Positions 1-7,329 of a stretch of 64,000 nucleotides of DNA are shown here, piece after piece (the first letter of the stretch is position 1; each line of letters opens with the position of its first letter). The position numbers and the translations under genes were made by a program. The notes under the pieces were generated by a model that was not told the DNA's origin, made no database searches, and was given only the letters and a program-made list of their open reading frames with translations. Source of the DNA: Porphyromonas sp. COT-239 OH1446 (GTDB lineage: Bacteria; Bacteroidota; Bacteroidia; Bacteroidales; Porphyromonadaceae); assembly GCF_000768875.1 (NCBI RefSeq), contig NZ_JRAO01000030.1:62001-126000 (forward strand). Direction: 5' to 3'.

Positions 1-2
1 TC

Positions 3-167
3 GCCTCGTTGCTTTCGAGGCTCTCAGAGCTGGGCATTCAATCCCTGCTCGTCGAGGGCGGAGGGGCTACGCTACAGCGATTTATCGACCGAGGCCTCTA
101 CGACAGCATCCTCATCGAGCGCAGCCCGATCCTCCTAGGCTCGGGGGTATTAGCACCCAAGCTCTAG
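3..167 (+). CDS. ribD: RibD C-terminal end (riboflavin biosynthesis), partial
   Basis: Only the last 54 codons are in the window; the gene begins upstream. The frame ends at TAG 165-167. It contains the stretch LLVEGGGATLQRFI, the signature near the C-terminus of the RibD reductase domain (5-amino-6-(5-phosphoribosylamino)uracil reductase), followed by a hydrophobic ILLGSGV strand typical of the domain end. RibD carries out the deaminase and reductase steps after GTP cyclohydrolase II. The 3' end runs 18 bp into the end of the convergent prmA gene, so the two stop regions overlap. Family assignment rests on this short motif only. Confidence 0.7.
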   Translation, partial: ASLLSRLSELGIQSLLVEGGGATLQRFIDRGLYDSILIERSPILLGSGVLAPKL

Positions 168-1022
168 CATCGCCCAGCGGTTACGCTCCCTCTTGGAGCA
201 TAGGTGTAGGCCGAGCGTCTCAGCCCTTTGGGAGAGCAGGTCAATGTCCTCGAGGTAGAAACCACTCAAGATCAACCTTCCTCCAGGGCGCAGACAGCGG
301 GCATAGGCGGGCATATCCTCGAGGAGGATGTTGCGGGTGATATTGGCCAGGATCAGGTCGTATTCCCCTGTCTTTGCCTCCAGTGCTCGAGCATCCGAAC
401 AGATCACCTCGTCGATATGTACCCCATTGAGCGAGGCATTCTCCTGTACATTTTGGTAGGCCCATTCGTCGATGTCGATAGCACTCAGATGGCTTGCCCC
501 CCGCTTAAGGGCCAGGATGCCGAGGATGCCTGTCCCGCAACCCATATCGAGTACCGACTTGCCCCTTAGATCCTGCTCCATTAGGTAGGCGATCACCAGC
601 GAGGTGGTCTCGTGATTGCCCGTGCCGAAGGCCATCTTCGGACTGATGATGAGCTCCATCTCTGCTTCTTTTGCGGGTGTGTGAAAGGGGGCTCTGATGA
701 CGCATGCTCCATCGTTGAGGCTGATCGGTTGGAAGTAGTTCTTCTCCCACTCCTCGTTCCAGTTCACCTCAGGCAGTATCTCCTTTTCATAGTCGAAGGT
801 AACGCCCTCTAGGGGGAAGTTTGCTAGCATCGCCTCGAGCGAAGCCTCATTGGTGAGCTCGAGGGGAATATAGGCCTTGAGCCCCCCTCTCTCATACTCG
901 AAGGAGTCGAAGCCTAGAGTGACCAGGCTGTCGGAGAGGATGTCGCAGAGGTCTTCATGGGCAAGCCCTTCCCCTGCCGATCCTTCGGCTTGGAGGGCAA
1001 AGCGATATACTACGTACTGCAT
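150..1022 (-). CDS. prmA: Ribosomal protein L11 methyltransferase PrmA
   Basis: 290 residues, close to the usual PrmA length of about 290. PrmA uses S-adenosylmethionine to trimethylate ribosomal protein L11 in the cytoplasm. The SAM-binding motif I is visible as VLDMGCGTGILGILALKRG at about residues 157-175, and the catalytic-loop motif DLILANITRNILLEDM follows near 225. The N-terminal third is the L11-recognition domain, ending in the family pattern EILPEVNWNEEWEKNYFQP. It lies 21 bp downstream of hemL on the same strand and is probably co-transcribed with it. The stop overlaps the convergent end of ribD. Confidence 0.95.
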   Translation of the reverse strand: MQYVVYRFALQAEGSAGEGLAHEDLCDILSDSLVTLGFDSFEYERGGLKAYIPLELTNEASLEAMLANFPLEGVTFDYEKEILPEVNWNEEWEKNYFQPISLNDGACVIRAPFHTPAKEAEMELIISPKMAFGTGNHETTSLVIAYLMEQDLRGKSVLDMGCGTGILGILALKRGASHLSAIDIDEWAYQNVQENASLNGVHIDEVICSDARALEAKTGEYDLILANITRNILLEDMPAYARCLRPGGRLILSGFYLEDIDLLSQRAETLGLHLCSKRERNRWAMLELGC

Positions 1023-1043
1023 CGTTGTCTAGAGTGTTCGGGG

Positions 1044-2339
1044 TTAGTGTCCTAGAGCCTCTTCGAGGGCCAGGATCATAGCCTGAGCGGTGCGCTCATA
1101 GTCCTCTCGGCTGTGCGCCATCGAGAGGAAGATACATTCGAACTGAGAGGGGGGCAGATAGATCCCCTCCTGCAGCATTCGGCGGAAGAAGCGAGCATAT
1201 TGCTCTGTATTGGCCTGCTTGGCCTCGGCATTGCTGTGCACACCCCCAGGGCGGAAGAAGAGCGTTGCGAGCGATCCCGACCGATTGAAGGACAGGTGCT
1301 CACTATAGCGGTCGATCACTGGGCGGATCAAGCTCTCGAAGAGACGACCCTGCTCCTCAAGCTGTTCGTAGAAGCCCTCTCTAGAGAGCTCTCGGAGCAT
1401 CGCAATGCCAGCCGAGAGAGCTAGAGGATTGCCCGAGAGGGTCCCAGCCTGATAGACATCGCCTAGGGGGGCTAGGTGCTGCATGATGTCTCTCCTTCCT
1501 CCAAATGCACCTACGGGCAGACCTCCCCCGATGATCTTCCCTAGGCAAGTCAGATCGGGTGTGATGCCATAGAGCTCCTGAGCACCTCCTCGAGCCGCAC
1601 GGAAGCCGCTGATCACCTCGTCAAATATGAGCAGTACACCCCTCTCTTGGGTGAGGGCTCTTAGGCTAGATAGGAAGCCCTCTTCGGGTAGGATGAGGCC
1701 CATATTGCCCATGACAGGCTCTAGGATTACGGCTGCAACCTCGTTGGGGTAGCGCTCAAGCAGGTGGCGCACGCTCTCTAGATCGTTGTATGTGGCCACG
1801 AGGGTGTCTACAGCAGTCTCGGGGGTGATGCCTGCACTACCCGCCTGCCCATAGGTCGCTAGCCCCGAACCCGCCTGGATGAGGAAGCTGTCGGCATGAC
1901 CATGATAGCAGCCCTCGAATTTGATGATTTTATTTCGTCCTGTGAAGCCTCTCGCTAGCCGAACGGCACTCATTGTGGCCTCAGTGCCCGAATTAACCAT
2001 GCGCACCATCTCGATCGAGGGGAAGAAGCTGGTGATGAGCTCCGCCATCTCGATCTCTCGGGCATTACAAGCTCCATAGCTTGTCCCCCGCTTGAGCTCC
2101 TCGGCAATAGCCTGCTGCACGGGTGGGTAAGCATGTCCCAGGAGGAGGGGACCCCAGGAGCTGATGTAGTCAATATATTCGTTGCCATCCACGTCGAAGA
2201 CATGCCCTCCGACCCCGTGGTCTATGTAGAGGGGGCTTAGCCCCACCGAGCGGAAGGCTCTCACGGGGCTATTGACCCCGCCAGGGATTAGCTTCGTGGC
2301 ACGGGCAAAAAGCTCTTGCGATTTGTCAAACTGTCTCAT
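1044..2339 (-). CDS. hemL: Glutamate-1-semialdehyde 2,1-aminomutase HemL
   Basis: 431 residues, full length for GSAM. It converts glutamate-1-semialdehyde to 5-aminolevulinate, the last step of the C5 route to tetrapyrroles. PLP-enzyme landmarks are visible: VNSGTEATMSAVRLARG near 115-131, FEGCYHGHAD at 141-150, FDEVISGFR at 239-247, and the PLP lysine K268 in LGKIIGGGLPVGAFGG. The start matches the family N-terminus (S..LF..A..LIPGGVNSPVRAF). It is the first gene of a two-gene unit with prmA, and a Bacteroidota -7 element lies 29 bp upstream of the start codon. Confidence 0.96.
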   Translation of the reverse strand: MRQFDKSQELFARATKLIPGGVNSPVRAFRSVGLSPLYIDHGVGGHVFDVDGNEYIDYISSWGPLLLGHAYPPVQQAIAEELKRGTSYGACNAREIEMAELITSFFPSIEMVRMVNSGTEATMSAVRLARGFTGRNKIIKFEGCYHGHADSFLIQAGSGLATYGQAGSAGITPETAVDTLVATYNDLESVRHLLERYPNEVAAVILEPVMGNMGLILPEEGFLSSLRALTQERGVLLIFDEVISGFRAARGGAQELYGITPDLTCLGKIIGGGLPVGAFGGRRDIMQHLAPLGDVYQAGTLSGNPLALSAGIAMLRELSREGFYEQLEEQGRLFESLIRPVIDRYSEHLSFNRSGSLATLFFRPGGVHSNAEAKQANTEQYARFFRRMLQEGIYLPPSQFECIFLSMAHSREDYERTAQAMILALEEALGH

Positions 2340-2367
2340 CTCGATCTTATCCTAATGATTGTGCGGG

Positions 2368-2375
2368 CAAAGTTA
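2368..2375 (-). promoter_or_regulatory. hemL promoter -7 element
   Basis: On the minus strand this reads TAACTTTG, matching the Bacteroidota -7 consensus TAnnTTTG, 28 nt before the hemL start codon. I see no convincing TTTG -33 element at the expected spacing. Confidence 0.5.
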
Positions 2376-2414
2376 GCCAAAATTAAGCTGCTCCGCCCTC
2401 GAGGGGTAAAGGCT

Positions 2415-2448
2415 CGGGGCATGATGATCCTAAGATCATCATGCCCCG
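2415..2448 (-). terminator. Hairpin after the thioredoxin-fold lipoprotein gene
   Basis: A perfect 15-bp inverted repeat (arm CGGGGCATGATGATC) with a 4-nt loop. It lies 45 bp past the stop of the lipoprotein gene and before hemL on the same strand. There is no strong T-run after the stem on the minus strand, so termination strength is uncertain. Confidence 0.6.
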
Positions 2449-2492
2449 ATAGATAGGTTGTGCCCTGGTGAGCCGGGCTCGAAGGATTGGTC

Positions 2493-3638
2493 TTAGCGTA
2501 GGGCCTCCTCGGGCGAGGATAGACGCTTGAGCTGACCATCCTTGATGAGGAAGAAGGCGGGGAGCTCCTGCACATTGTACACCTGAAGGCTCATCCCTTC
2601 TGGATCATTGACGCTGATCCAGGGTAGGGTGCGGGCTGCATTCTCCCAGTAGTACGAGTCTCCATCGATTGAGACCTCGTAGATATGGAGCTTGCCCGGC
2701 TCGTCATGTATCTTGCGCATCAGAGAGACGAGCATGGGAGACCACTGAGCCGAATAGGCTGTGAAGCTCAGTAGCACGGGGCCCTTGCGAGAGAGCTCGG
2801 TGAGTGAACGCTCGATGCCCTTGTTGTCCCGCTTGCGGATCTCGGGGAAGGCAATAGTCTCGATGCGCTTGCCTATCGAAGCCGCCTCGCTAGAGCGTGC
2901 CCAATTGCGCCGAGCACGACTGCGAGCGATAGCCCTAAGGGCCATGTCCTTGAGGAATGGGGTGTAGGGGGCATCGGCATAGTATGAGTCGTAGGCTGTC
3001 GCCACGGCCGCAAAGGCTCGTTCGTCGCCCTCATCCTCGGCGGAGAAGTAAGCCCCCTCGCCCTTGCGCTGGAAGAGGGCAAAGTAAGAGGCTGGGCTTT
3101 TGGGATCTACATAGATATAGTGCGAGGTCATGGCGTGCTTGAAGTCGATACACACCGAGTCGACAGAGTCTCTTACGGCCTGTAGGCTAAGGTGTCCGGC
3201 CATGTGTTCGGAGACGAGGCTATCGATCCTCCTATCCGTCCTTTGGCGCAGGAGGTTGATGTCTCGGATCTGATGATTGTAGGGATCTCCTTCGTTGATA
3301 GTATACCCCCCGGAGAAGTTATCCGTGCCTGTTGTGATGGATATACGAGTAGCCGAGTCTGCTGCGAAGGGGATAGAAGCTCCATTCTGCAAGCGTAGAC
3401 GATAAAACATGGGGTAGGTCGTCCCGTCGTGGACGAAGCGAAACTGACACAGGTCGTTGATGACCACGGAGTCGAGGGCCAGGACGTTGCCTGTGCCCAC
3501 CTCCTCGAGATAGAGCTTCTGCCCCTGGGCACCGTAGATCGTCCCCTCGGCGATGAACTGCTTGGGGCTCTTGTCCTGGCAACCTGCCAATGCACCCGCC
3601 AGTGTGAGGGTGGCAGCTAGTATAGCTAGTCTATTCAT
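2493..3638 (-). CDS. Lipoprotein with a thioredoxin-like C-terminus lacking CxxC
   Basis: 381 residues from the start chosen at 3638, because it gives a clean lipoprotein signal (MNRLAILAATLTLAGALAGC, lipidated Cys at 20); an upstream ATG at 3707 would bury the signal. The N-terminal part (about 25-130, 'FIAEGTIYGAQGQKLYLEEV') has the look of the DUF4369 domain common in Bacteroidota lipoproteins. The C-terminal part has a thioredoxin-fold pattern (GPVLLSFTAYSAQWSPM, then YNVQELPAFFLIKDG with the cis-Pro region). The redox CxxC is replaced by SAQW, so it is unlikely to act as a disulfide reductase. It stands alone between secDF and hemL, with hairpins on both sides. Confidence 0.75.
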   Translation of the reverse strand: MNRLAILAATLTLAGALAGCQDKSPKQFIAEGTIYGAQGQKLYLEEVGTGNVLALDSVVINDLCQFRFVHDGTTYPMFYRLRLQNGASIPFAADSATRISITTGTDNFSGGYTINEGDPYNHQIRDINLLRQRTDRRIDSLVSEHMAGHLSLQAVRDSVDSVCIDFKHAMTSHYIYVDPKSPASYFALFQRKGEGAYFSAEDEGDERAFAAVATAYDSYYADAPYTPFLKDMALRAIARSRARRNWARSSEAASIGKRIETIAFPEIRKRDNKGIERSLTELSRKGPVLLSFTAYSAQWSPMLVSLMRKIHDEPGKLHIYEVSIDGDSYYWENAARTLPWISVNDPEGMSLQVYNVQELPAFFLIKDGQLKRLSSPEEALR

Positions 3639-3767
3639 GTATCTGTCAAACGAATGTATTGTCTGCCTAGGGCTTTCGAGCCCGTCAGACGAATGTTCTC
3701 TTTGCACTTATGTGGATGCTAAGTTAGCCCTTTTTCTGCAATAGCCCTAATCCTCCGCTTACGAACG

Positions 3768-3826
3768 ACTCGGGGGCTCGGCATCATGGACGCCGAGCCC
3801 CCGAGTTGGACGCCGAGCCCCCGAGT
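3768..3826 (-). terminator. secDF terminator with a duplicated arm
   Basis: One 15-nt arm ACTCGGGGGCTCGGC at 3768-3782 is followed by two copies of its reverse complement, GCCGAGCCCCCGAGT at 3792-3806 and 3812-3826, in a 20-bp tandem duplication. Either copy can pair with the single partner arm, giving two alternative hairpins. It lies just past the secDF stop on the minus strand. Confidence 0.65.
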
Positions 3827-3859
3827 GTCTTGAGGGTTATGGATTAGGCAGAAGCCTCA

Positions 3860-6760
3860 TTAGGCGATCTGCTTAGCCTCTCGGCGGCGAGCCACTTCGT
3901 AGGCAATAGGGGTCGCTACGAAGAGGGTGCAGAACGTACCTAACACGACACCCAAGAGCAGGGTAAAGGTGAAGCTACGCATCGAAGCACCACCGAAGGC
4001 GAATACGATAGCCATCACGAGGAAGGTCGTAAACGAAGTGTTGAGCGTACGAGCCAGCGTAGCATTGAGGGCCTTGTTGATGACTATGAAGCGGTCAGCC
4101 TTGGGGTGTAGTCCAACCTCCTCGCGGATACGGTCGAAGACGATCACCACGTCGTTGATCGCATAACCGATAACGGCTAGGATGGCGGCGATGAAGTTCT
4201 GGTCGATCTCCATGGTGAAGGGCATCACCTTCCACAGGAGGCTATACAGGGCGATGATCATCAGCGTGGTTACCGTTACCGAGGCAAAGGCTCCGATGGA
4301 GAAGGCTACATTGCGGAAGCGGATCAGGATGTACAGAGCCATGAAGATCAGAGAGAGGGTTACTGCGATCAGGGCTCCCTGCTTGATGTCGGCAGACATG
4401 CTGGGGCTTACCTTCTGCGAGCTAACAATCTGCTCGGTTACGAAGTCTTCATAGCTAGGAGCTGTGGTGTAGAAGCCCTGGAGACCGTCGTAGATCTTGC
4501 GAGAGATTTCCTCCTCGATAGCCTCACCCTCCTGATCAATCTTGTAGTTGGTGGAGATACGGATCTGATCGCCATCCGTTCCGATAGAGGTCAGGACGAG
4601 CTTCTGATCGAGGGCAGGGGCGAGAGCAGAGCGCAGCTTGTCATTGTCTACCTTGTTGTCGAACTTAACGATGTAGTTGCGACCTCCTGAGAACTCGATA
4701 CCGTTGTTGAGCCCGATGGTGAAGAGGCTCACAACGCCTGCGATGAGTAGGGCGGCAACGAAGCTGTAGCCACGCTTGCTAGAGCCGAGGATGTTGAAGT
4801 TGTTGTCCACGAGCAGGTTCTTCGTCATCGAAGTGGTGAAGGTAACCTTGCTGAGCTTGCCCTTAGCCTCGAGAGCCTCGAAGATCATACGAGTCAAGAA
4901 CACAGCTGTGATGAAGGAGGCTACTAGACCGATGATGAGCGTCGTGGCAAAGCCTCTGATGGGCCCTGTGCCAAAGTAGAAGAGTACGACGCCAGTGATG
5001 ATGGTCGTTAGGTTCGAGTCGAAGATAGCACTGAAGGCATTGCCATAACCATCGGCTATCGCACGGGCCATAGCCTTACCTGCACGGAGCTCCTCCTTGA
5101 TACGTTCGTTGATCAGCACGTTAGCATCCACGGCCATCCCGAGAGTGAGCACAAGACCCGCAATGCCAGAGAGGGTGAGCACAGCGTGGAAGGAGGCTAA
5201 GATTCCCATCGTAAAGAAGCTATTAATGATCAGTGCCGTATTGGCCACAAGGCCAGGGATGAGGCCGTAGGCCAGGCACATGTAGATCATCAGCAGCACG
5301 AGGGCGATGGCGAAAGAGATAATCCCTGAGCGAATAGACTGCTGTCCGAGGGTTGGCCCTACGACATTCTCCTGTTCGATCACGATGCTGGTCTCCATTT
5401 TACCCGAGTTGAGCACGTTGGCCAGGTCGCTGGCTTCGTCTACGGAGAAGTTGCCCGAGATGCGACTCTGACCATTGGGGATCTCACCCTCCACGTTGGG
5501 GGCAGAGTAGACAACGTTGTCGAGGATTACGGCGATAGAGCGACCGATATTCTCCTTCGTCAGGCGTGCCCACTTCTGTGCGCCTTCGTTATTCATGCTC
5601 ATATTCACCGTAACGGCTGTGTGGCCGTGCTCATTGGTGATTTCGTAGCGCGCATTGGTTACGAGTTCGCCATTGAGGTCGGGCGTCATGCTGCGGTTGG
5701 TGTGGATGGCGTAGAGTTCATAGAGGCCGAGAGGCTTTTTGGTCTGAGGATCTTCGAGCTCCTTAGCTCCCCACATGAGGGTGAGATCTTCTCTGAGGAT
5801 GCGACGCTCCTTGGCCTGCGCGAGTATCTCATCGACCTTGGCCATGTCGGCCTTACGGGCAATCCCGACAGTAGCACCGCCACGACTGCCTACCTGTACG
5901 AGACTGAAGAAGCTCTGCTGCTGTGCCTGTTGGCGAGCAGCTTCGTGCTCTGCCATGCGCTGGGCGCTGGTAGCACTGTCGAGGCCTGTGAGGTCAGGGG
6001 CCTCAATCGAGGCTATGAGCTCCTGAGAGAAGTTGTTTAGGGATACCAAATCCTCCTGAATCTCCTGGATGTTGTAGGTACGCCAAAACTGTAGGTTCGC
6101 ATTGCGAGAGAGAAGCTCTCGTACACGTTTGGGCTCCTTGATACCAGGTAGCTCGACGAGGATGCGTCCCTGTCCCTCGAGGCGTTGCAGGTTGGGGGCA
6201 ACGACACCGAAGCGGTCGATACGAGTACGCAGTACGTTGAATGATGCGTCTACGGCACTGCTATACTTCTCTTTGAGCAGGGCGATGATGTCGCCCTCGG
6301 TGCTGCGTGTAGTGATCTGATCTCGCAGCGTACCTGAGCCGAAGAGGGCGTTGAGGTTGGCATCGGGGGCGAGCTTCTTGTACTGAGCGATGAACACATC
6401 TACATAGTCTCCCTCGGCCGAGCTCTGGCTCGCCAGCTCGATGGCCTTATTGAAGTTGGCATCCTCTGGGTGGTTAGCCAATGAACGGATGAGGTCTCCA
6501 GCGTTGAGCTTGAGCACGACATTCATCCCCCCCTTGAGGTCAAGACCGAGGCCGATCTGCTGATTACGAGCTTCCTTGAGGGTGTAGTTGAACATCACAG
6601 GTTCGTTCTCCATGGAGTCGAGATAGGCGCGACCTGCCTCTTCGCCCATGGCCTCGGCTTTCTTCTCGTAATGGTTGGTTACGAAAGAGAACGAGATGTA
6701 GAGCGCACAGATCAAGGCCAAGCTCACTGTAACGAACGTTACAAATCCTTTGTTTTGCAT
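3860..6760 (-). CDS. secDF: Fused protein translocase subunit SecDF
   Basis: 966 residues, SecD and SecF fused in one chain as is usual in Bacteroidota. It is an inner-membrane, proton-driven partner of SecYEG that helps pull secreted proteins across. The SecD half starts with one TM helix (about 7-27) and the D1 motif IGLGLDLKGGMNVVL, and has the TM4 signature GMAVDANVLINERIKEEL. The SecF half begins near residue 640 with NNGIEFSGGRNYIVKFD and has the signature GYAINDVVIVFDRIREEVG. A further TM bundle closes each half. Start at 6760 gives a normal N-terminus. A -7 element lies about 55 bp upstream. Confidence 0.97.
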   Translation of the reverse strand: MQNKGFVTFVTVSLALICALYISFSFVTNHYEKKAEAMGEEAGRAYLDSMENEPVMFNYTLKEARNQQIGLGLDLKGGMNVVLKLNAGDLIRSLANHPEDANFNKAIELASQSSAEGDYVDVFIAQYKKLAPDANLNALFGSGTLRDQITTRSTEGDIIALLKEKYSSAVDASFNVLRTRIDRFGVVAPNLQRLEGQGRILVELPGIKEPKRVRELLSRNANLQFWRTYNIQEIQEDLVSLNNFSQELIASIEAPDLTGLDSATSAQRMAEHEAARQQAQQQSFFSLVQVGSRGGATVGIARKADMAKVDEILAQAKERRILREDLTLMWGAKELEDPQTKKPLGLYELYAIHTNRSMTPDLNGELVTNARYEITNEHGHTAVTVNMSMNNEGAQKWARLTKENIGRSIAVILDNVVYSAPNVEGEIPNGQSRISGNFSVDEASDLANVLNSGKMETSIVIEQENVVGPTLGQQSIRSGIISFAIALVLLMIYMCLAYGLIPGLVANTALIINSFFTMGILASFHAVLTLSGIAGLVLTLGMAVDANVLINERIKEELRAGKAMARAIADGYGNAFSAIFDSNLTTIITGVVLFYFGTGPIRGFATTLIIGLVASFITAVFLTRMIFEALEAKGKLSKVTFTTSMTKNLLVDNNFNILGSSKRGYSFVAALLIAGVVSLFTIGLNNGIEFSGGRNYIVKFDNKVDNDKLRSALAPALDQKLVLTSIGTDGDQIRISTNYKIDQEGEAIEEEISRKIYDGLQGFYTTAPSYEDFVTEQIVSSQKVSPSMSADIKQGALIAVTLSLIFMALYILIRFRNVAFSIGAFASVTVTTLMIIALYSLLWKVMPFTMEIDQNFIAAILAVIGYAINDVVIVFDRIREEVGLHPKADRFIVINKALNATLARTLNTSFTTFLVMAIVFAFGGASMRSFTFTLLLGVVLGTFCTLFVATPIAYEVARRREAKQIA

Positions 6761-6814
6761 CTTGTACTGAGTTAGTATTTTGTATATTGATTTAGTCTAA
6801 AAATAGCACGGGCG

Positions 6815-6822
6815 CAAAGTTA
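6815..6822 (-). promoter_or_regulatory. secDF promoter -7 element
   Basis: Minus-strand TAACTTTG, an exact TAnnTTTG match, 54 bp upstream of the secDF start codon. A -33 TTTG at the usual 19-20 nt spacing is not evident. Confidence 0.5.
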
Positions 6823-6941
6823 GCTTTTTTTCTGCAAACCCCTGCGCTCCTCTAAGTGCGGCGGTCTGTAGCCTCCTCGGCATTCTTTGTAGGCCTGCTA
6901 TCAAGCCTCTGGTAGGAGCTTGATCGAGCTCCTGGGAAGGC

Positions 6942-7171
6942 CTCTCCTATGCTCCTACTTATATCCCAGTTGCTTCCCTATTGATACCTCTATTGAGATC
7001 CTATCTAGACCTCTATCGAGATCCTACTTGGGTCTCATCTTCGATCCTACTTATATCTCGAGTGAGGCCCTATCTATATCTCCGTTATGATCCTATCTTA
7101 TACTTCAGCTGCATTCCTACTGATGCCTCGATCAAGATCCTAATTGTATCGCTCGATAGGGATTACCTGTA
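6942..7171 (+). repeat. 23-bp phased repeat array 1 (10 units)
   Basis: Ten contiguous units of exactly 23 bp begin at 6942, 6965, 6988, 7011, 7034, 7057, 7080, 7103, 7126 and 7149. A typical unit reads CTCTATTGAGATCCTATCT plus 4 bases. The shared core is ATCCTAYYT, with CTC opening each unit. Units are diverged from each other but the phase is kept. The array fills most of the gap between the divergent secDF and lptD-like genes; no gene is seen in it. Short frames that cross it are artefacts of the repeat. Confidence 0.85.
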
Positions 7172-7275
7172 TCTCTGCGAGCCTGTGCCTGGATCGTAGG
7201 AGAGGCTCATACGCAGGCGCAGTCGAGAGGGCTCAAGGGACTTCGATCGAGCTCCGCCCTATTGTTCAGATTTCA

Positions 7276-7283
7276 TATCTTTG
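7276..7283 (+). promoter_or_regulatory. lptD-like gene promoter -7 element
   Basis: TATCTTTG, an exact TAnnTTTG match, 46 bp before the ATG at 7330. Its position argues for the start at 7330 rather than at the ATG at 7144, which would lie upstream of the promoter. No clear -33 TTTG. Confidence 0.6.
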
Positions 7284-7329
7284 TAGCCAATCCTTTAGTC
7301 GCCCTTGGTGGGCGAAGGAGCTGCTATCA

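Noticed and set aside
7144-7329. N-terminal extension of the LptD-like protein from the ATG at 7144
   Set aside because: The segment lies upstream of the -7 element at 7276 and is repeat-derived, while the ATG at 7330 opens a signal peptide.
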